A stretch of 64,000 bases of DNA from Halorussus salinisoli. GTDB taxonomy: Archaea > Halobacteriota > Halobacteria > Halobacteriales > Haladaptataceae. The DNA lies in the NCBI GenBank assembly GCA_005239435.1, contig SZNP01000011.1:1-64000 (forward strand), in the 5' to 3' direction. Each line of letters opens with the position of its first letter. Position 1 is the stretch's first letter. The notes under the pieces are model-generated. The model saw only the letters and a list, made by a program, of their open reading frames with translations, was not told the DNA's origin and did no database searches. Shown here piece after piece: positions 1 to 9,251 of the stretch. The position numbers were made by a program, and so were the translations under genes.

Positions 1-960
1 CTCCCCCGACTCAGCCGTGACATCCGTCTCGGCTTCTGCCTCCTCGGCTGGCTCTGACTGGGTGCTAACTGCATCGGCTGCTCCCTGGATTCCGCAACAT
101 CCCTCGATTACGTCGACGAACGCCGGGACGTGGTCTGTGAGAGAATCGGGAGTCACCTCCGCGACTTGGACGAGCGCATCTAGAGCGGCCGCGCGGACCA
201 TCGGATCGCGATCGTCGACGAGGTCCACGAGTTCGGTCACCAGCGACGCAGCGATCGACGGCCGCTCCTCGGCGGCCGTCGCTATTGCGCGAACAGCCTG
301 GTGACGGAAAGCTGCCGATAGTTCGGCATTCTCCGCCTGGACGGCGGGTTCCTCATGGATGCCCGTGGCCGAGTTTCCCGTGCCACTGGTCCGCTGCCCG
401 TACTCCCACACCAGTGTAATCAGTTGGTTGGCGAGTTCATCGACTGCCTCAGGCGCGGTTCCGGCCACCGCTACGAGGACGCGGGTAGCCCGCTCGCGGG
501 TTGCGACGCCGTACTCGCCAAGGACGTACTCTTGGACAGCCGGCACGGCTGGCTCGAGTGCTTCTGGATGGCTCTCTCCGACGGCCGAGAGAGCCATTAA
601 CGCTGGATTCCGTGCGTAGTCGAAATCGCGCTCGATAATCTCGATGAGGGCTGGCACCGTTTCGACTAGCGCTTCGGGGTGACGGTCGGCCAGTTGGGCT
701 ACCGTCATCGCTGCCCCGTTTTTCACCGCTCCTTCGTCAAATCGCAAGCGGTCAGCGAGGTGGTCCGTAGCCACCCCGATGCATTCTGGGCGCGCCTCGA
801 CGAGTGTCGAGAACGCTTGCGCCGCGTTATGGCGAACTGCTTCGTCCTCGGTCGCTAAACAGGCGACAACCGCCCCGACGTCGACCTCTTCGGGACTAGA
901 CTCCGCCAGCTCTGCGAGTTCCTTCGAGCGTTCCCAACTCGTCTCGTGGTCCATCGGCAT
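1..960 (-). CDS. HEAT-repeat protein, C-terminus cut off by the window edge
   Basis: The minus-strand frame stays open from an ATG at 960 to base 1 (320 codons, no stop), so the C-terminus lies outside the window. The N-terminus reads MPMDHETSWERSKELAELAE, and a second in-frame ATG lies at 954. The body is a run of about 40-residue helical repeats with motifs such as AVRHNAAQAF, NPALMALSAV and MVRAAALDAL, the pattern of HEAT or PBS-lyase-type repeats that act as protein-binding scaffolds. The last visible residues are rich in Ala, Glu and Thr and look disordered. There is no signal peptide. A TATA-like box at 990-998 fits a leaderless transcript. The partner is unknown, and nothing ties the gene to the sugar island next door. 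Confidence 0.8.
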   Translation of the reverse strand, partial: MPMDHETSWERSKELAELAESSPEEVDVGAVVACLATEDEAVRHNAAQAFSTLVEARPECIGVATDHLADRLRFDEGAVKNGAAMTVAQLADRHPEALVETVPALIEIIERDFDYARNPALMALSAVGESHPEALEPAVPAVQEYVLGEYGVATRERATRVLVAVAGTAPEAVDELANQLITLVWEYGQRTSGTGNSATGIHEEPAVQAENAELSAAFRHQAVRAIATAAEERPSIAASLVTELVDLVDDRDPMVRAAALDALVQVAEVTPDSLTDHVPAFVDVIEGCCGIQGAADAVSTQSEPAEEAEAETDVTAESGE

Positions 961-1277
961 TGTTCTTATTCTCGGACAGTACCGCGTAGGGAAATAGGTG
1001 TCGGCAGTCTCCCGTTCGCAACAGAGGGGGAACCGAATACCCGCTCGGGAATATACGGACTGCATAGAACGAGATTACGTCGGAGTTCGGGAAGGCGGTA
1101 CTTGGAACCGAATCGACGGCCGATGCCGTCTCGGCCGCGGCACAGCGCGTCACTCGGCTCGTCGAGCCTGCGTCGACCCCCGTGACTGAGGCCGTTAATG
1201 GTGGCAGACTCCAGTACCGATTCTGTCGTTGCGAGAGTATACAACCGTGATAAACCACGTTCGCTTTGGTCGTTCGT
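961..1277. other. Intergenic stretch, no gene seen
   Basis: This 317-base gap holds the presumed promoter of the HEAT-repeat gene (TATA-like box on the minus strand at 990-998) and the region beyond the stop of the beta-helix gene. Open frames crossing it have no recognisable protein character. No RNA gene or repeat was seen. Confidence 0.5.
990..998 (-). promoter_or_regulatory. TATA-like box of the HEAT-repeat gene
   Basis: The minus strand reads CCTATTTC about 30 nt before the ATG at 960. This is the spacing expected for a leaderless haloarchaeal mRNA. Confidence 0.4.
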
Positions 1278-3008
1278 TCACGACGATTTGTGCCGTGAGG
1301 GCACGTTGGTAGCAATCACGACCCCCTGACCGTCCGGTAGATTGTATGCGTCACCCGGCACATCCCCGGTGACTACGTTCTCGGAGACGACAGTACCCTC
1401 CGTGAACGCGGCCGAAATTCGGAGACCATGTTCGGCGTACTCGCGCATCCGAAGCTGGTTTCCGCTGACCCTGAGTCCGCTGACCGACCCTGTTCTGTTC
1501 ACGACGTCGATGGCGTAGCCTGACAGTCGATAGTCGTCCAGCCAGTCGAGATTCAGCTCGTAGGGGGTCTTCAGTCGGACGAGGTTGTCGGTGATTTGGA
1601 TGTTCTCCCAGGCGAGGTCGGATACCCAAAACGGCAGCGGGCCGACAGGGTTGCGAATCGAGAGCGGTCGGCCCGAAAGCTGGCCGAAGACGTTGTCGGC
1701 AACCGTCAGCCCACGAATCTGGGTGGAGGTGATTTCAACTCCTTTCCCGTACACCGTATCGAGGTAGTACCCGGTGATTCGATTGTCGGAAATGGAGACG
1801 TCCTCGAGGTGTTGGCGTGCGACGATCGCGGCGTCCGTCGAGCGATAGAAGGCGTTGTCGTCGATGCGGAACCCGCTGACGTTCTCGAGGGCAACCCCGA
1901 TTGCGCCACTGTTGCCGATCGTGTTGTCGACGACATCCACAAACCGCACTGCGGCGAGTTCGCCACCCGATTGTGGCATCCGGCCATTTCGGAATCGGAC
2001 CAGTGCGTCGGTCGCGCCGTGGTGATCTTCGATCGTGTTCCCTACGATCTTCCAGGAGGCGACAGTTCCGCCCTCGGTCACGTCGGCGAGCAGAATGTTC
2101 CGGATGCCGTCTTTCTCGGCGATTCCCCCTTCTAGGTCGTTGTTCGCGATGTGGACGTTGTACAGTTCGGCTGCGTCGGCGAACAGGAGAATCTTCGAGT
2201 AGCCCATGAAGTTGTCAGCCACAACTGTTTGGTGGAGGTTACAGCCGTTCCAGTGAATCCCGTAGTGCTGATTGTCGTGGAAGTGGTTGTTCCGGACGAG
2301 GACGTTCCTGCTCGTATCGACGAACTCGATGCCGGTGTCGAGGTTGTGGAACCCACAGGCCACCACCTGCAGTCCGAACACGTTCTTGATTTGCAACGCC
2401 GTACCCACGTACGGTTCCCTGATACCTCGGTCCGAGTAGAACTGTAACCCGGTCACGATTGGTTGAACCTGCGTACGATAGAGGTTCTGTCCGCGGGCAT
2501 TTGGGGGTGCGGACCCGTCCGTCGAATCACCGACAATCTCGAACGCAACTCGGTCGTCGTCGAGTACGATGTACGCGTTCTCGCCAACGACACGATGCAC
2601 TGAATCGACGTCCACAGTGACGGTGTGACCCAGCCGGTACGTTCCGGGACCGAAGTAGAGAACCCCGTTATCGTCGATGTTCTCTACGGCTGCTTGGATT
2701 GCCGCCGCGTCGTCTGTCTCGCCGTCGCCTGTCGCTCCCCAGGCCCGCACGTCGACGACGGGGTAGGATTCGATATGAAGGTCGTCAACTGTGAATGTCT
2801 CTGCTTGCGTTAGGTCGTCGGCCTGAGCAGTTGCAGACGGTTGCACGTTGTCGGTCTCCGATCCAGTGTTCGGGCGTCTCAAGGGCGAGTACCGTCCTCC
2901 GCTCCGCGCGCCGAGACCAAGCGCCGCAGACCAACCGATGAACTCGCGACGGGAGAACTCAGCACTATCTTTCTGGCACTGGGGGTCGTTCTCGTTCTTT
3001 TCAGTCAT
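1278..3008 (-). CDS. Tat-exported right-handed parallel beta-helix protein
   Basis: 576 residues from the ATG at 3008. The open frame extends much further upstream but is antisense to the next gene there, and a Tat-like signal begins shortly after this Met (SRREFIGWSAALGLGARSG). After a spacer the protein has an entry segment typical of pectate-lyase-like beta-helix folds (VVDVRAWGATGDGETDDAAA), then many short turns built around N-N and D-N pairs (VRNNHFHDNQHYGIHWNG, ITDNLVRLK, VADNVFGQ). The family includes polysaccharide lyases, hydrolases and epimerases, so an extracellular role on a polysaccharide is likely, but no catalytic residues can be assigned by eye. It is divergent from gfoA1 with about 230 bases between. 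It is one of three exported beta-helix proteins in the window. Confidence 0.85.
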   Translation of the reverse strand: MTEKNENDPQCQKDSAEFSRREFIGWSAALGLGARSGGRYSPLRRPNTGSETDNVQPSATAQADDLTQAETFTVDDLHIESYPVVDVRAWGATGDGETDDAAAIQAAVENIDDNGVLYFGPGTYRLGHTVTVDVDSVHRVVGENAYIVLDDDRVAFEIVGDSTDGSAPPNARGQNLYRTQVQPIVTGLQFYSDRGIREPYVGTALQIKNVFGLQVVACGFHNLDTGIEFVDTSRNVLVRNNHFHDNQHYGIHWNGCNLHQTVVADNFMGYSKILLFADAAELYNVHIANNDLEGGIAEKDGIRNILLADVTEGGTVASWKIVGNTIEDHHGATDALVRFRNGRMPQSGGELAAVRFVDVVDNTIGNSGAIGVALENVSGFRIDDNAFYRSTDAAIVARQHLEDVSISDNRITGYYLDTVYGKGVEITSTQIRGLTVADNVFGQLSGRPLSIRNPVGPLPFWVSDLAWENIQITDNLVRLKTPYELNLDWLDDYRLSGYAIDVVNRTGSVSGLRVSGNQLRMREYAEHGLRISAAFTEGTVVSENVVTGDVPGDAYNLPDGQGVVIATNVPSRHKSS

Positions 3009-3200
3009 CGTTGTTTGACTCTCGGTTACAGTTTGATTTAGGGAGGCAAATAGGTTGTCAAGGTGTGCGAGATAGTTACCGTATTCCTCCCTAGCGACTG
3101 CAACTACGAGACACGAAGCACATTTCGTAGCGTAACTCCGAGCGTACCGGTTGTTCTGTTCCACTGAGCGTGGATTATCTCGCCGCAGTGGCTGGGCCCA

Positions 3201-3209
3201 ATATTTATC
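3201..3209 (+). promoter_or_regulatory. TATA box of gfoA1-gfoB1
   Basis: ATATTTATC ends 25 nt before the ATG at 3235, and a GC-rich stretch precedes it. The short distance and the lack of a Shine-Dalgarno suggest a leaderless transcript. Confidence 0.55.
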
Positions 3210-3234
3210 CACCCGGGCCACACCTGTTCGACCA

Positions 3235-4266
3235 ATGCAGCAAATTGGTCTCGTTGGGCGTGGCTTCATGGCTACGGTCAACGCTGTCCGATACGAATCA
3301 CTCCCCGGCTGTGAAGTGACTGCGGTCGCCTCCCGTTCACCACCGACCGAGTTCGTCGAACGGTACGCTCCCGACGCGGATGCATACGGGGACGTGGAGA
3401 CAATGTTTGACAAGGCAGAACTAGATGCAGTCGACCTCTGCACGCCGACGGACACCCACCGGAACCTGGTGGCATCCGCGGTCGACCGGGGACTGGCCGT
3501 TCGCTGTGAGAAGCCCCTTGAACGGACCGTCGCCGACGCCGAAGCGACCGCCGACGTCGTCAAGTCTGCAGACGTCCCATTCCTTCCGGGGCACGTGGTC
3601 CGGTTCTTCCCCGAGTACGACAAGGCGCGGAGTCGCATCGCAGAGGGTGTGATCGGTGACGTCGGGAAGGTGCGGACGTTCCGCCAGTCGCCGGTTGTCG
3701 GTCTGAGTGACTGGTTCGGTGACCGAAATCGAAGCGGTGGTGTGCTCATGGACCTCGGCGTTCACGACTTCGATTTTCTGCGGTGGGTCTGTGGCGATGT
3801 CGAACGGGTGTACGCCAACCGGTCGACCTGGGACGGCAACGAGTATTCGCTGACGACGCTTCGTTTCGCCAACGGGACGGTCGGCCACGTTGACCTCCGG
3901 TGGCCGGCTAGCACCGAGGTTCCGTTCGTTACGCGGTTCGAATTCGCGGGCACCGATGGACTGATCGAGTTCGATAGCACAGACTCGAACTCTATCGACG
4001 TCAGAAGCCTCGGAAGTGACGGGGGGCCCGACCGCGATCCGATCGACATCCCGCTCGCAAAAGACCCCTACTACCGTCAACTCGAGCACTTCCGGGACTG
4101 TATCACAGGCGAGGCCGACCCGAAGGTAACGATCGACGACGCCGTAGCAGCAGTGCGAATCGCGACGGCTGCGCTCGAATCCGCCAAGACGGGTTCTCCC
4201 GTCGCCATCGACGACACTGAGAAGTCGGGTTCGGTAACACCCGGTCGCGGAGGTGACGGTCGATGA
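3235..4266 (+). CDS. Gfo/Idh/MocA oxidoreductase (gfoA1, first member of duplicated pair)
   Basis: 343 residues, a normal family length. The Rossmann loop GLVGRGFM starts at residue 4, the substrate/cofactor motif CEKPLE follows near residue 85, and the active-site segment SGGVLMDLGVHDFDFL lies near residue 165. The family uses NAD(P) to oxidise or reduce sugars, inositols and sugar derivatives in the cytoplasm. The start at 3235 is preferred over upstream in-frame codons because a TATA box lies 25 nt before it and the Rossmann strand begins at once. The stop overlaps the start of gfoB1 by 4 bases (ATGA), so the two are translationally coupled. Its closest relative here is the protein at 56231-57202, which is coupled to a gfoB paralogue in the same way. 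The substrate is unknown. Confidence 0.9.
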   Translation: MQQIGLVGRGFMATVNAVRYESLPGCEVTAVASRSPPTEFVERYAPDADAYGDVETMFDKAELDAVDLCTPTDTHRNLVASAVDRGLAVRCEKPLERTVADAEATADVVKSADVPFLPGHVVRFFPEYDKARSRIAEGVIGDVGKVRTFRQSPVVGLSDWFGDRNRSGGVLMDLGVHDFDFLRWVCGDVERVYANRSTWDGNEYSLTTLRFANGTVGHVDLRWPASTEVPFVTRFEFAGTDGLIEFDSTDSNSIDVRSLGSDGGPDRDPIDIPLAKDPYYRQLEHFRDCITGEADPKVTIDDAVAAVRIATAALESAKTGSPVAIDDTEKSGSVTPGRGGDGR

Positions 4267-5264
4267 CGACACCGCTCGGCATCCTGTCGACTGCCCACGT
4301 CCATGCAGGTGGATTTGCGACAGCGCTCGCTGCTCTCGACGGTGTCGAGTTCGTCGGTGTCGCCGACGACGATGAAACGCGCGGTCGGGAGGCCGCAGAG
4401 CGCCACGACGTCTCCTTCATGAAACCGGACGCACTCCTTGACACGGTCGATGGCGTAGTCGTCTGTTCGACGAACACGACCCACGGCCGATGGATCGACG
4501 CCGCCGCAGATGCGGGCGTGGACGTCCTCTGTGAGAAACCTCTGGCGACCGAGGTATCCGAGGCGAGACGGCTCGTCGACCGCTGTGACGATGCTGGCGT
4601 CTCGCTGGGGATGTGTATGCCTCTTCCGTTTACAGAACCGGCCAAGAAGGCGAAACAGGCGTTTGAGAACGGGGAAATCGGCGAACTCACAATCGCGACC
4701 GGGAAGAACCGAGCACGGCTCCGAAACCGTCACGTCACCGGCTGGTCGGCGAATCCGGAACACGCTGGTGGTGGCGCTGTTATGGATCATACCGTTCACA
4801 TCGTGAACCTCGTGCGAAGGATCACCGGTCGCGAGGTCGCGACCGTCCATGCCGAACTGGAGACGATGGAGTCGGACTTGGTTGTCGAAGACATCAACAT
4901 CCTCTCGATGACACTCGATGACGGTACTCCCTTTACTCTCGATGGCTCGTGGGACCGGCCAGAGTCTTGGGACTATTGGGGAGATGCGACGTTGAACCTC
5001 ATCGGTACTGACGGTGAGATCAGTCTGGACTGCTTCGACTACACGTTCACTGAGACCAGTGACGCAGGTGAACTGACCGGAATCAACTCGATTTACTGGG
5101 GAGAGGAACCGAATAGGAAGCTGATTGCAGATTTCGCCGACGCGGTTCGCGAAGGACGGAATCCACTCGTAACTGGCCGCGATGGACTCCGAGAGGCCGC
5201 AGTCTGCATCGCGGCCTTCGAGTCTGCCGAGCGAGGCAGACCCGTCGATGTTGACGTTCCCTGA
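4263..5264 (+). CDS. Gfo/Idh/MocA oxidoreductase (gfoB1, second member of duplicated pair)
   Basis: 333 residues. The N-terminus GILSTAHVHAGGF replaces the usual GxGxxG loop with Ser-Thr-Ala-His. DVLCEKPLA and the active-site block GGGAVMDHTVHIVNLV are intact, as is a later LDGSWDRPESWDYWGDATL segment. It is a clear paralogue of the protein at 55233-56234, which has the same length, the same STAHVH loop and the same GGGAVMDH and LDGSW motifs. It is coupled to gfoA1 by an ATGA overlap and is followed after 80 bases by an enolase-superfamily gene. A sugar dehydrogenase or NAD-dependent glycosidase-like role is inferred from the family. The substrate is unknown. Confidence 0.9.
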   Translation: MTTPLGILSTAHVHAGGFATALAALDGVEFVGVADDDETRGREAAERHDVSFMKPDALLDTVDGVVVCSTNTTHGRWIDAAADAGVDVLCEKPLATEVSEARRLVDRCDDAGVSLGMCMPLPFTEPAKKAKQAFENGEIGELTIATGKNRARLRNRHVTGWSANPEHAGGGAVMDHTVHIVNLVRRITGREVATVHAELETMESDLVVEDINILSMTLDDGTPFTLDGSWDRPESWDYWGDATLNLIGTDGEISLDCFDYTFTETSDAGELTGINSIYWGEEPNRKLIADFADAVREGRNPLVTGRDGLREAAVCIAAFESAERGRPVDVDVP

Positions 5265-5313
5265 CGTTGAACTTGACCCGCTCTGGACTTGGCTTTTACT
5301 GGCTTCCCTGAAC

Positions 5314-5322
5314 CTATTTATC
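5314..5322 (+). promoter_or_regulatory. TATA box of the enolase-superfamily gene
   Basis: CTATTTATC ends 22 nt before the ATG at 5345, giving the enolase-superfamily gene its own leaderless promoter besides any read-through from gfoA1-gfoB1. Confidence 0.5.
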
Positions 5323-5344
5323 GCGCGTCCCCATACTCCAAGAT

Positions 5345-6793
5345 ATGATCTCGGTTACGGACACTCGCGGCTACATGTTAGACATGGAATTACGGATGCC
5401 GTTTCACTTCGGCGACACCGAACTGACCGCGCTCCCACACCTTTTTCTCGAAGTCGAAGTGGACATCGACGGGACCCGAGAGCAGGGGCTTGCCGCCGAG
5501 GGGCTCTCCCCGCTGTGGTTCGTCAAAGACCCAGACCTGACGTTCACAGATGGCCTCGACGATATGCTCGCAGTCGTCGAGCAGGCGTCCGCATTCGCAG
5601 AAACCGCAAACCCAGCCGAAACTGTCTTCGATTGCTGGTACGACTGCTACGAACGGACACGGGAGTGGGGCGAAAAGTCCCCCCATCCTGCGCTATTATG
5701 GGGATTCGGTCCCAGTATGATCGAACGTGGATTGATCGATGCGTACTGTACCCACGCAGGGACGACCTTCGGCGAGGCGCTACGTGCCGGCGACTTCGGG
5801 ATAGACTTGGGGACGATTTATCCCTCACTGTCGAACCGGACACCCGCAGAATTCCTCCCGGATGCCCCGTGTCGGTCGCTGTCACTCCGCCATACCGTGG
5901 GATTCACCGATCCACTCACCGACGCCGACGTCGGCCCGGGCGAGACACTTGACGACGAACTACCACAAACGCTGGCCGAGTACGTCGAAGCTCAGGAGCT
6001 GACCCACTTTAAGGTGAAGCTCAGCGGTGACGGAGACGCCGACGTTGACCGGCTTCGACGGCTCGCGGAGTTCTTCGAGGAGCGGTGCGAGGAGTACCTG
6101 GTGACTCTCGATGCTAACGAACAGTACGGGGACGCGTCGGCGTTTAAAGCCCAGTGGCGGCGCTTCGAGGCTGCCGAAGGTGTCGATTCACTGCTCAACC
6201 ACATCCGCTACGTCGAGCAACCGCTAGCGCGCCACGAGGCCTTCACGACGGAGACGGAATCGGCGTTCACTGACTGGGAGGACGGTCCGTCGGTCATCAT
6301 CGACGAGTCCGACGCCCGTGTCGACAGTCTCGGCCGCGCTCTGGAGTGTGGATACGCCGGTACCAGTCACAAGAACTGTAAGGGGGTCTTCCGCGGCGTC
6401 ATCAACGCGTGTCTGCTGGCGGCGTCCCGAGAGCGTGATCCGGACGGGGAGTATATCCTCAGTGCTGAGGATCTTACGACGGTCGGTCCCGTGTCGCTGC
6501 TTCAGGACCTCGCAGTCGTCGCTCAACTCGGCGTCGACCATGTCGAGCGTAACGGCCATCACTACTTTACGGGCCTGAAGATGTTGCCCGATGACTACCG
6601 CGACCGCCTGCTGGCAGGACACGGTGACCTGTACCACCGACGGGAGAGTGAACTGACGACTCTCACCGTCGAAGACAGTCGTATCGACATCGGCTCAGTG
6701 GTCGATGCGCCGTTCGGCTACGACGTCACGGTCGACCCGGAACGATTCACCCCCGCATCAGAGTGGTCGTTTACCCCAGACTCCACGGAGTAG
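5345..6793 (+). CDS. Enolase-superfamily (mandelate racemase/muconate lactonizing type) enzyme
   Basis: 482 residues, somewhat longer than the usual 350-450. The C-terminal barrel shows the superfamily layout: K-x-K in HFKVKLSG (K223, K225), metal ligands in VTLDANEQY (D256), VEQPL (E291) and VIIDESD (D320/E321), then GTSHKNCKG near 340. Members abstract a proton next to a carboxylate with Mg2+, most often dehydrating sugar acids to 2-keto-3-deoxy acids or epimerising them. The 30-220 region is divergent, so the subgroup cannot be named. It lies downstream of the gfoA1-gfoB1 pair with its own TATA box. A sugar-acid dehydratase acting on a product of that pair is an inference. Confidence 0.8.
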   Translation: MISVTDTRGYMLDMELRMPFHFGDTELTALPHLFLEVEVDIDGTREQGLAAEGLSPLWFVKDPDLTFTDGLDDMLAVVEQASAFAETANPAETVFDCWYDCYERTREWGEKSPHPALLWGFGPSMIERGLIDAYCTHAGTTFGEALRAGDFGIDLGTIYPSLSNRTPAEFLPDAPCRSLSLRHTVGFTDPLTDADVGPGETLDDELPQTLAEYVEAQELTHFKVKLSGDGDADVDRLRRLAEFFEERCEEYLVTLDANEQYGDASAFKAQWRRFEAAEGVDSLLNHIRYVEQPLARHEAFTTETESAFTDWEDGPSVIIDESDARVDSLGRALECGYAGTSHKNCKGVFRGVINACLLAASRERDPDGEYILSAEDLTTVGPVSLLQDLAVVAQLGVDHVERNGHHYFTGLKMLPDDYRDRLLAGHGDLYHRRESELTTLTVEDSRIDIGSVVDAPFGYDVTVDPERFTPASEWSFTPDSTE

Positions 6794-7114
6794 GTCACAG
6801 ACGGACCTTGTTCGCCGACACTCTGAGGCTTAAATCATCGGAAAACCGCAACTGGGCGCGAATCGTGTGGCGGTCTTCGAACTACCGGAACCGTCCAGGG
6901 CACAGAATTTGGGACATCGCGGCCGGGAAAGAGAGCCTTTCGCAGGACTCGGTATCCAATCTAGATTGAGAGCCGCTTTCTCACCCCAGTTCTCTCGTCG
7001 TTGGTTGGTGACGATTACGCTGTGCCGGTTGAAAGCGCGTCAAAGGCCGGCAAACCGTAGCTACGAGAACGAAGCCCGTCAAAACTGGGGCTGATCCCCG
7101 GATTACTGGTGATT
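6794..7114. other. Intergenic stretch between convergent genes
   Basis: 321 bases between the convergent dehydratase and substrate-binding-protein genes. The short open frames have no protein character. No clear hairpin terminator, RNA gene or repeat was recognised. Confidence 0.4.
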
Positions 7115-8953
7115 CTACTTGCGCTTGGGCGTCACGCTACCAGTCCGCCAGCCGGTCCGCCACGGATACTTAGGCCCGCGCAGGACCTCCTGTCTCGACG
7201 GCCAATTCCAGTCTTTCGTGTCTGCCCAGTGGTTGTGCGTACCGGTCCAGGCTTGCGGGATGCATCCAGTCTGGTTCCACGCCCACGAGAGCAGGTCAAG
7301 TCGCTCCTGGAACTCGTCCTCGGTGACAGCCGAACCCAGTTTATTGAATTCCTTCAGGATGTTAATCTCCTCTATGCTCCCGTTGGGGTCGCCGACGGGC
7401 ATGGGGACTTCGAAGTTCTCCACGTCCTTACCCATGGGTTCGACGTACTGATCGATTCCAGGGTCCCACTCCCACTGCATCTGATACCAGGGGTGGGCCG
7501 GTCCTGAAGAGGCGCCCCACCAGCTGACGAACACCTGGAAGTCACCGTTGAAGAAGTCCTCCGCCCAGACGGAGGACTCTTTGGTGTCGATTTCGGCTGC
7601 GATGCCGAACTCCTCGAGCTGGTGTTTGAAAGGCGTCTGGTACACCGGGTCACCGGTGTTATCGAGCACTATTTTGAATCGCTCGCCGTTCGGACGGTAC
7701 CACTTACCGCTCTTCTTTGTGTAGCCCTCTTTCTTGAGCAGTTGCGTTGCCTTTTCTTTGTCGACCTTTTCGTTGTATTGGTTGATGTTGTTCTTGACTT
7801 TGTCAGAACACCAGTCCAAGAAGTTGTGGCCGACCGGTGGCGGAGTGAACAATTGCGATGGGTTAGACGACCCCGACTGTGTCCGTTGGATGTCGTGCAT
7901 CCAGCAGAGGGCCTGTCGAACGCGGTACCGCTTAAGGTCGTAGTCGTCGAAGTTGAAGAGGAACCCGTACCCACCGACAGATGGAATCTTATCGTGTCGA
8001 ATATGGTCCGGGAACTGCTTCGCGACTTTCGGGTCTGCTGAACCGACTACGCCGTCGACCTGATCGTTCCGCATCTTCGACCAGGGCTGGCCACCTTCTT
8101 GACCCCAGAACTCGAATCCCGGAACTGTCACGTGCTCAGCGAAGTGATATTCGTCGTGTTTCGACCCGTTAACCTTTGAGACAGTTGCTCCGTCGAATTT
8201 CACCGGCCCGTTTCCGATAGGGCTGGTGATTTTCTTGCTACTGAGGTCTTGCTTTACCTTCTCCTTCTCCTCCTTGTTGGAGGCCTCCTCGAACCGCTTG
8301 AGGTACTGTTTGTATTGCTTTGGATGGGTGTCGATCCTGACGTTGAGAAGGACCGTCTTCAATAGGTCCTTGTTCATCGGTTCTGGCAGGGTCAGTTCCA
8401 CCGTTTTCTTGCCGGTGGTGTTTACCTTGCTGTAGAAGCTCGACGAAGACCCGTCAGTATGCTTTTCGAGTTTGAACTTGAGCGCGACGTCTTCTGCCGT
8501 AACGTCTTTTCCATCATGCCAGGTTGCATCCGGGTGGACGTTGATTGTCACCTTGTTTTCGGTGACTTCCCAGCTTTCTGCGAGCCCCGGCTCGTAATCG
8601 CCGTCGCGCCGTTTCATCGCGAGTCGGTCCCAGAAGATGGTGTTCGTTACCCACGCACGGTTCTGATTGTTGTAGTGATTCCACTGGAGTTCGTTCGGAA
8701 GGACACCACCACGGATGCGTGACGAGAACGTGCTGTCAACTATTTCACCTTTCGACTCTGTGGCTGTATCTGTCTCTTCAGAGGGTTCTTCTCCGTCGTC
8801 CGAAGTCGTCGAAGACGAAGTTGTCGTTGTCTGATCGGATCCTCCAGAACACCCGGCCAATACGCTGCTAGCTCCAGTTGCACCAGCCATCTGCAACCAT
8901 CGGCGTCGCGAGATGGACTGGTTGCTCCACCTGCTGTTACGGTCGCTTGCCAT
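7115..8953 (-). CDS. ABC transporter substrate-binding lipoprotein, oligopeptide/nickel family (SBP_bac_5)
   Basis: 612 residues. The N-terminus has a Tat motif (SRRRWLQMAGA) followed by a lipobox ending at C35 (VLAGCSGG) and a Ser/Thr/Glu-rich linker of about 40 residues, the standard haloarchaeal lipoprotein anchor. The body has the family-5 layout, including GLAESWEVTENKVTINVHPDATWHDGKDVTAEDVALKFK near residues 105-145. The family binds oligopeptides, and in several archaea and thermophiles oligosaccharides. It faces the small lipoprotein gene and the permease/ATPase operon across an AT-rich region, and it is the only family-5 binding protein seen here, so it most likely feeds that importer. 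The ligand is unknown. Island context favours a glycan fragment over a peptide. Confidence 0.9.
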   Translation of the reverse strand: MASDRNSRWSNQSISRRRWLQMAGATGASSVLAGCSGGSDQTTTTSSSTTSDDGEEPSEETDTATESKGEIVDSTFSSRIRGGVLPNELQWNHYNNQNRAWVTNTIFWDRLAMKRRDGDYEPGLAESWEVTENKVTINVHPDATWHDGKDVTAEDVALKFKLEKHTDGSSSSFYSKVNTTGKKTVELTLPEPMNKDLLKTVLLNVRIDTHPKQYKQYLKRFEEASNKEEKEKVKQDLSSKKITSPIGNGPVKFDGATVSKVNGSKHDEYHFAEHVTVPGFEFWGQEGGQPWSKMRNDQVDGVVGSADPKVAKQFPDHIRHDKIPSVGGYGFLFNFDDYDLKRYRVRQALCWMHDIQRTQSGSSNPSQLFTPPPVGHNFLDWCSDKVKNNINQYNEKVDKEKATQLLKKEGYTKKSGKWYRPNGERFKIVLDNTGDPVYQTPFKHQLEEFGIAAEIDTKESSVWAEDFFNGDFQVFVSWWGASSGPAHPWYQMQWEWDPGIDQYVEPMGKDVENFEVPMPVGDPNGSIEEINILKEFNKLGSAVTEDEFQERLDLLSWAWNQTGCIPQAWTGTHNHWADTKDWNWPSRQEVLRGPKYPWRTGWRTGSVTPKRK

Positions 8954-9251
8954 GTTACGTCCCCGAAAATCGTCTACTACAACTTATAACTATTTGAATA
9001 AATTAGCTCAGGAAAAGAAATATTAATAGTTAAAAATAGCTCAAAATACATTATTGCACTTTTTCTCCGGGTATTATTACCCAAAGAGGGCCGATTGAGA
9101 TGTGCAACCTGTTAGCAATTTCTATGGACTCCCCCCATATTAGTAGTAGTCAACGGGTGACCCTTTTATTCTACATGCTAAGCTCCGTAGAAGAACTAAT
9201 GAGGCCAAAATCTGAGTTAGATTTATAAGTCCTCTTACGCACACAACGACC
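8954..9251. promoter_or_regulatory. AT-rich divergent promoter region of the ABC importer
   Basis: 298 bases, clearly richer in A and T than the flanking genes. On the minus strand a TATA-like element lies about 30 nt before 8953. On the plus strand ATTTATAAG at 9221-9229 precedes the start at 9252. TAGCTCA occurs twice in direct orientation, at 9004-9010 and 9037-9043, and could be a regulator site, but two 7-base copies in AT-rich DNA are weak evidence. Confidence 0.4.
9221..9229 (+). promoter_or_regulatory. TATA box of the small lipoprotein gene
   Basis: ATTTATAAG ends 22 nt before the ATG at 9252, consistent with a leaderless transcript. Confidence 0.5.

Noticed and set aside
896..1315. 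139-codon minus-strand open frame in the first intergenic gap
   Set aside because: Overlaps the HEAT-repeat gene in another frame, and has low-acidity, Arg/Ser-rich composition unlike real proteins here.
3421..4272. 283-codon frame antisense to gfoA1
   Set aside because: It lies opposite a gene with clear family motifs. Long antisense frames are common in high-GC DNA.
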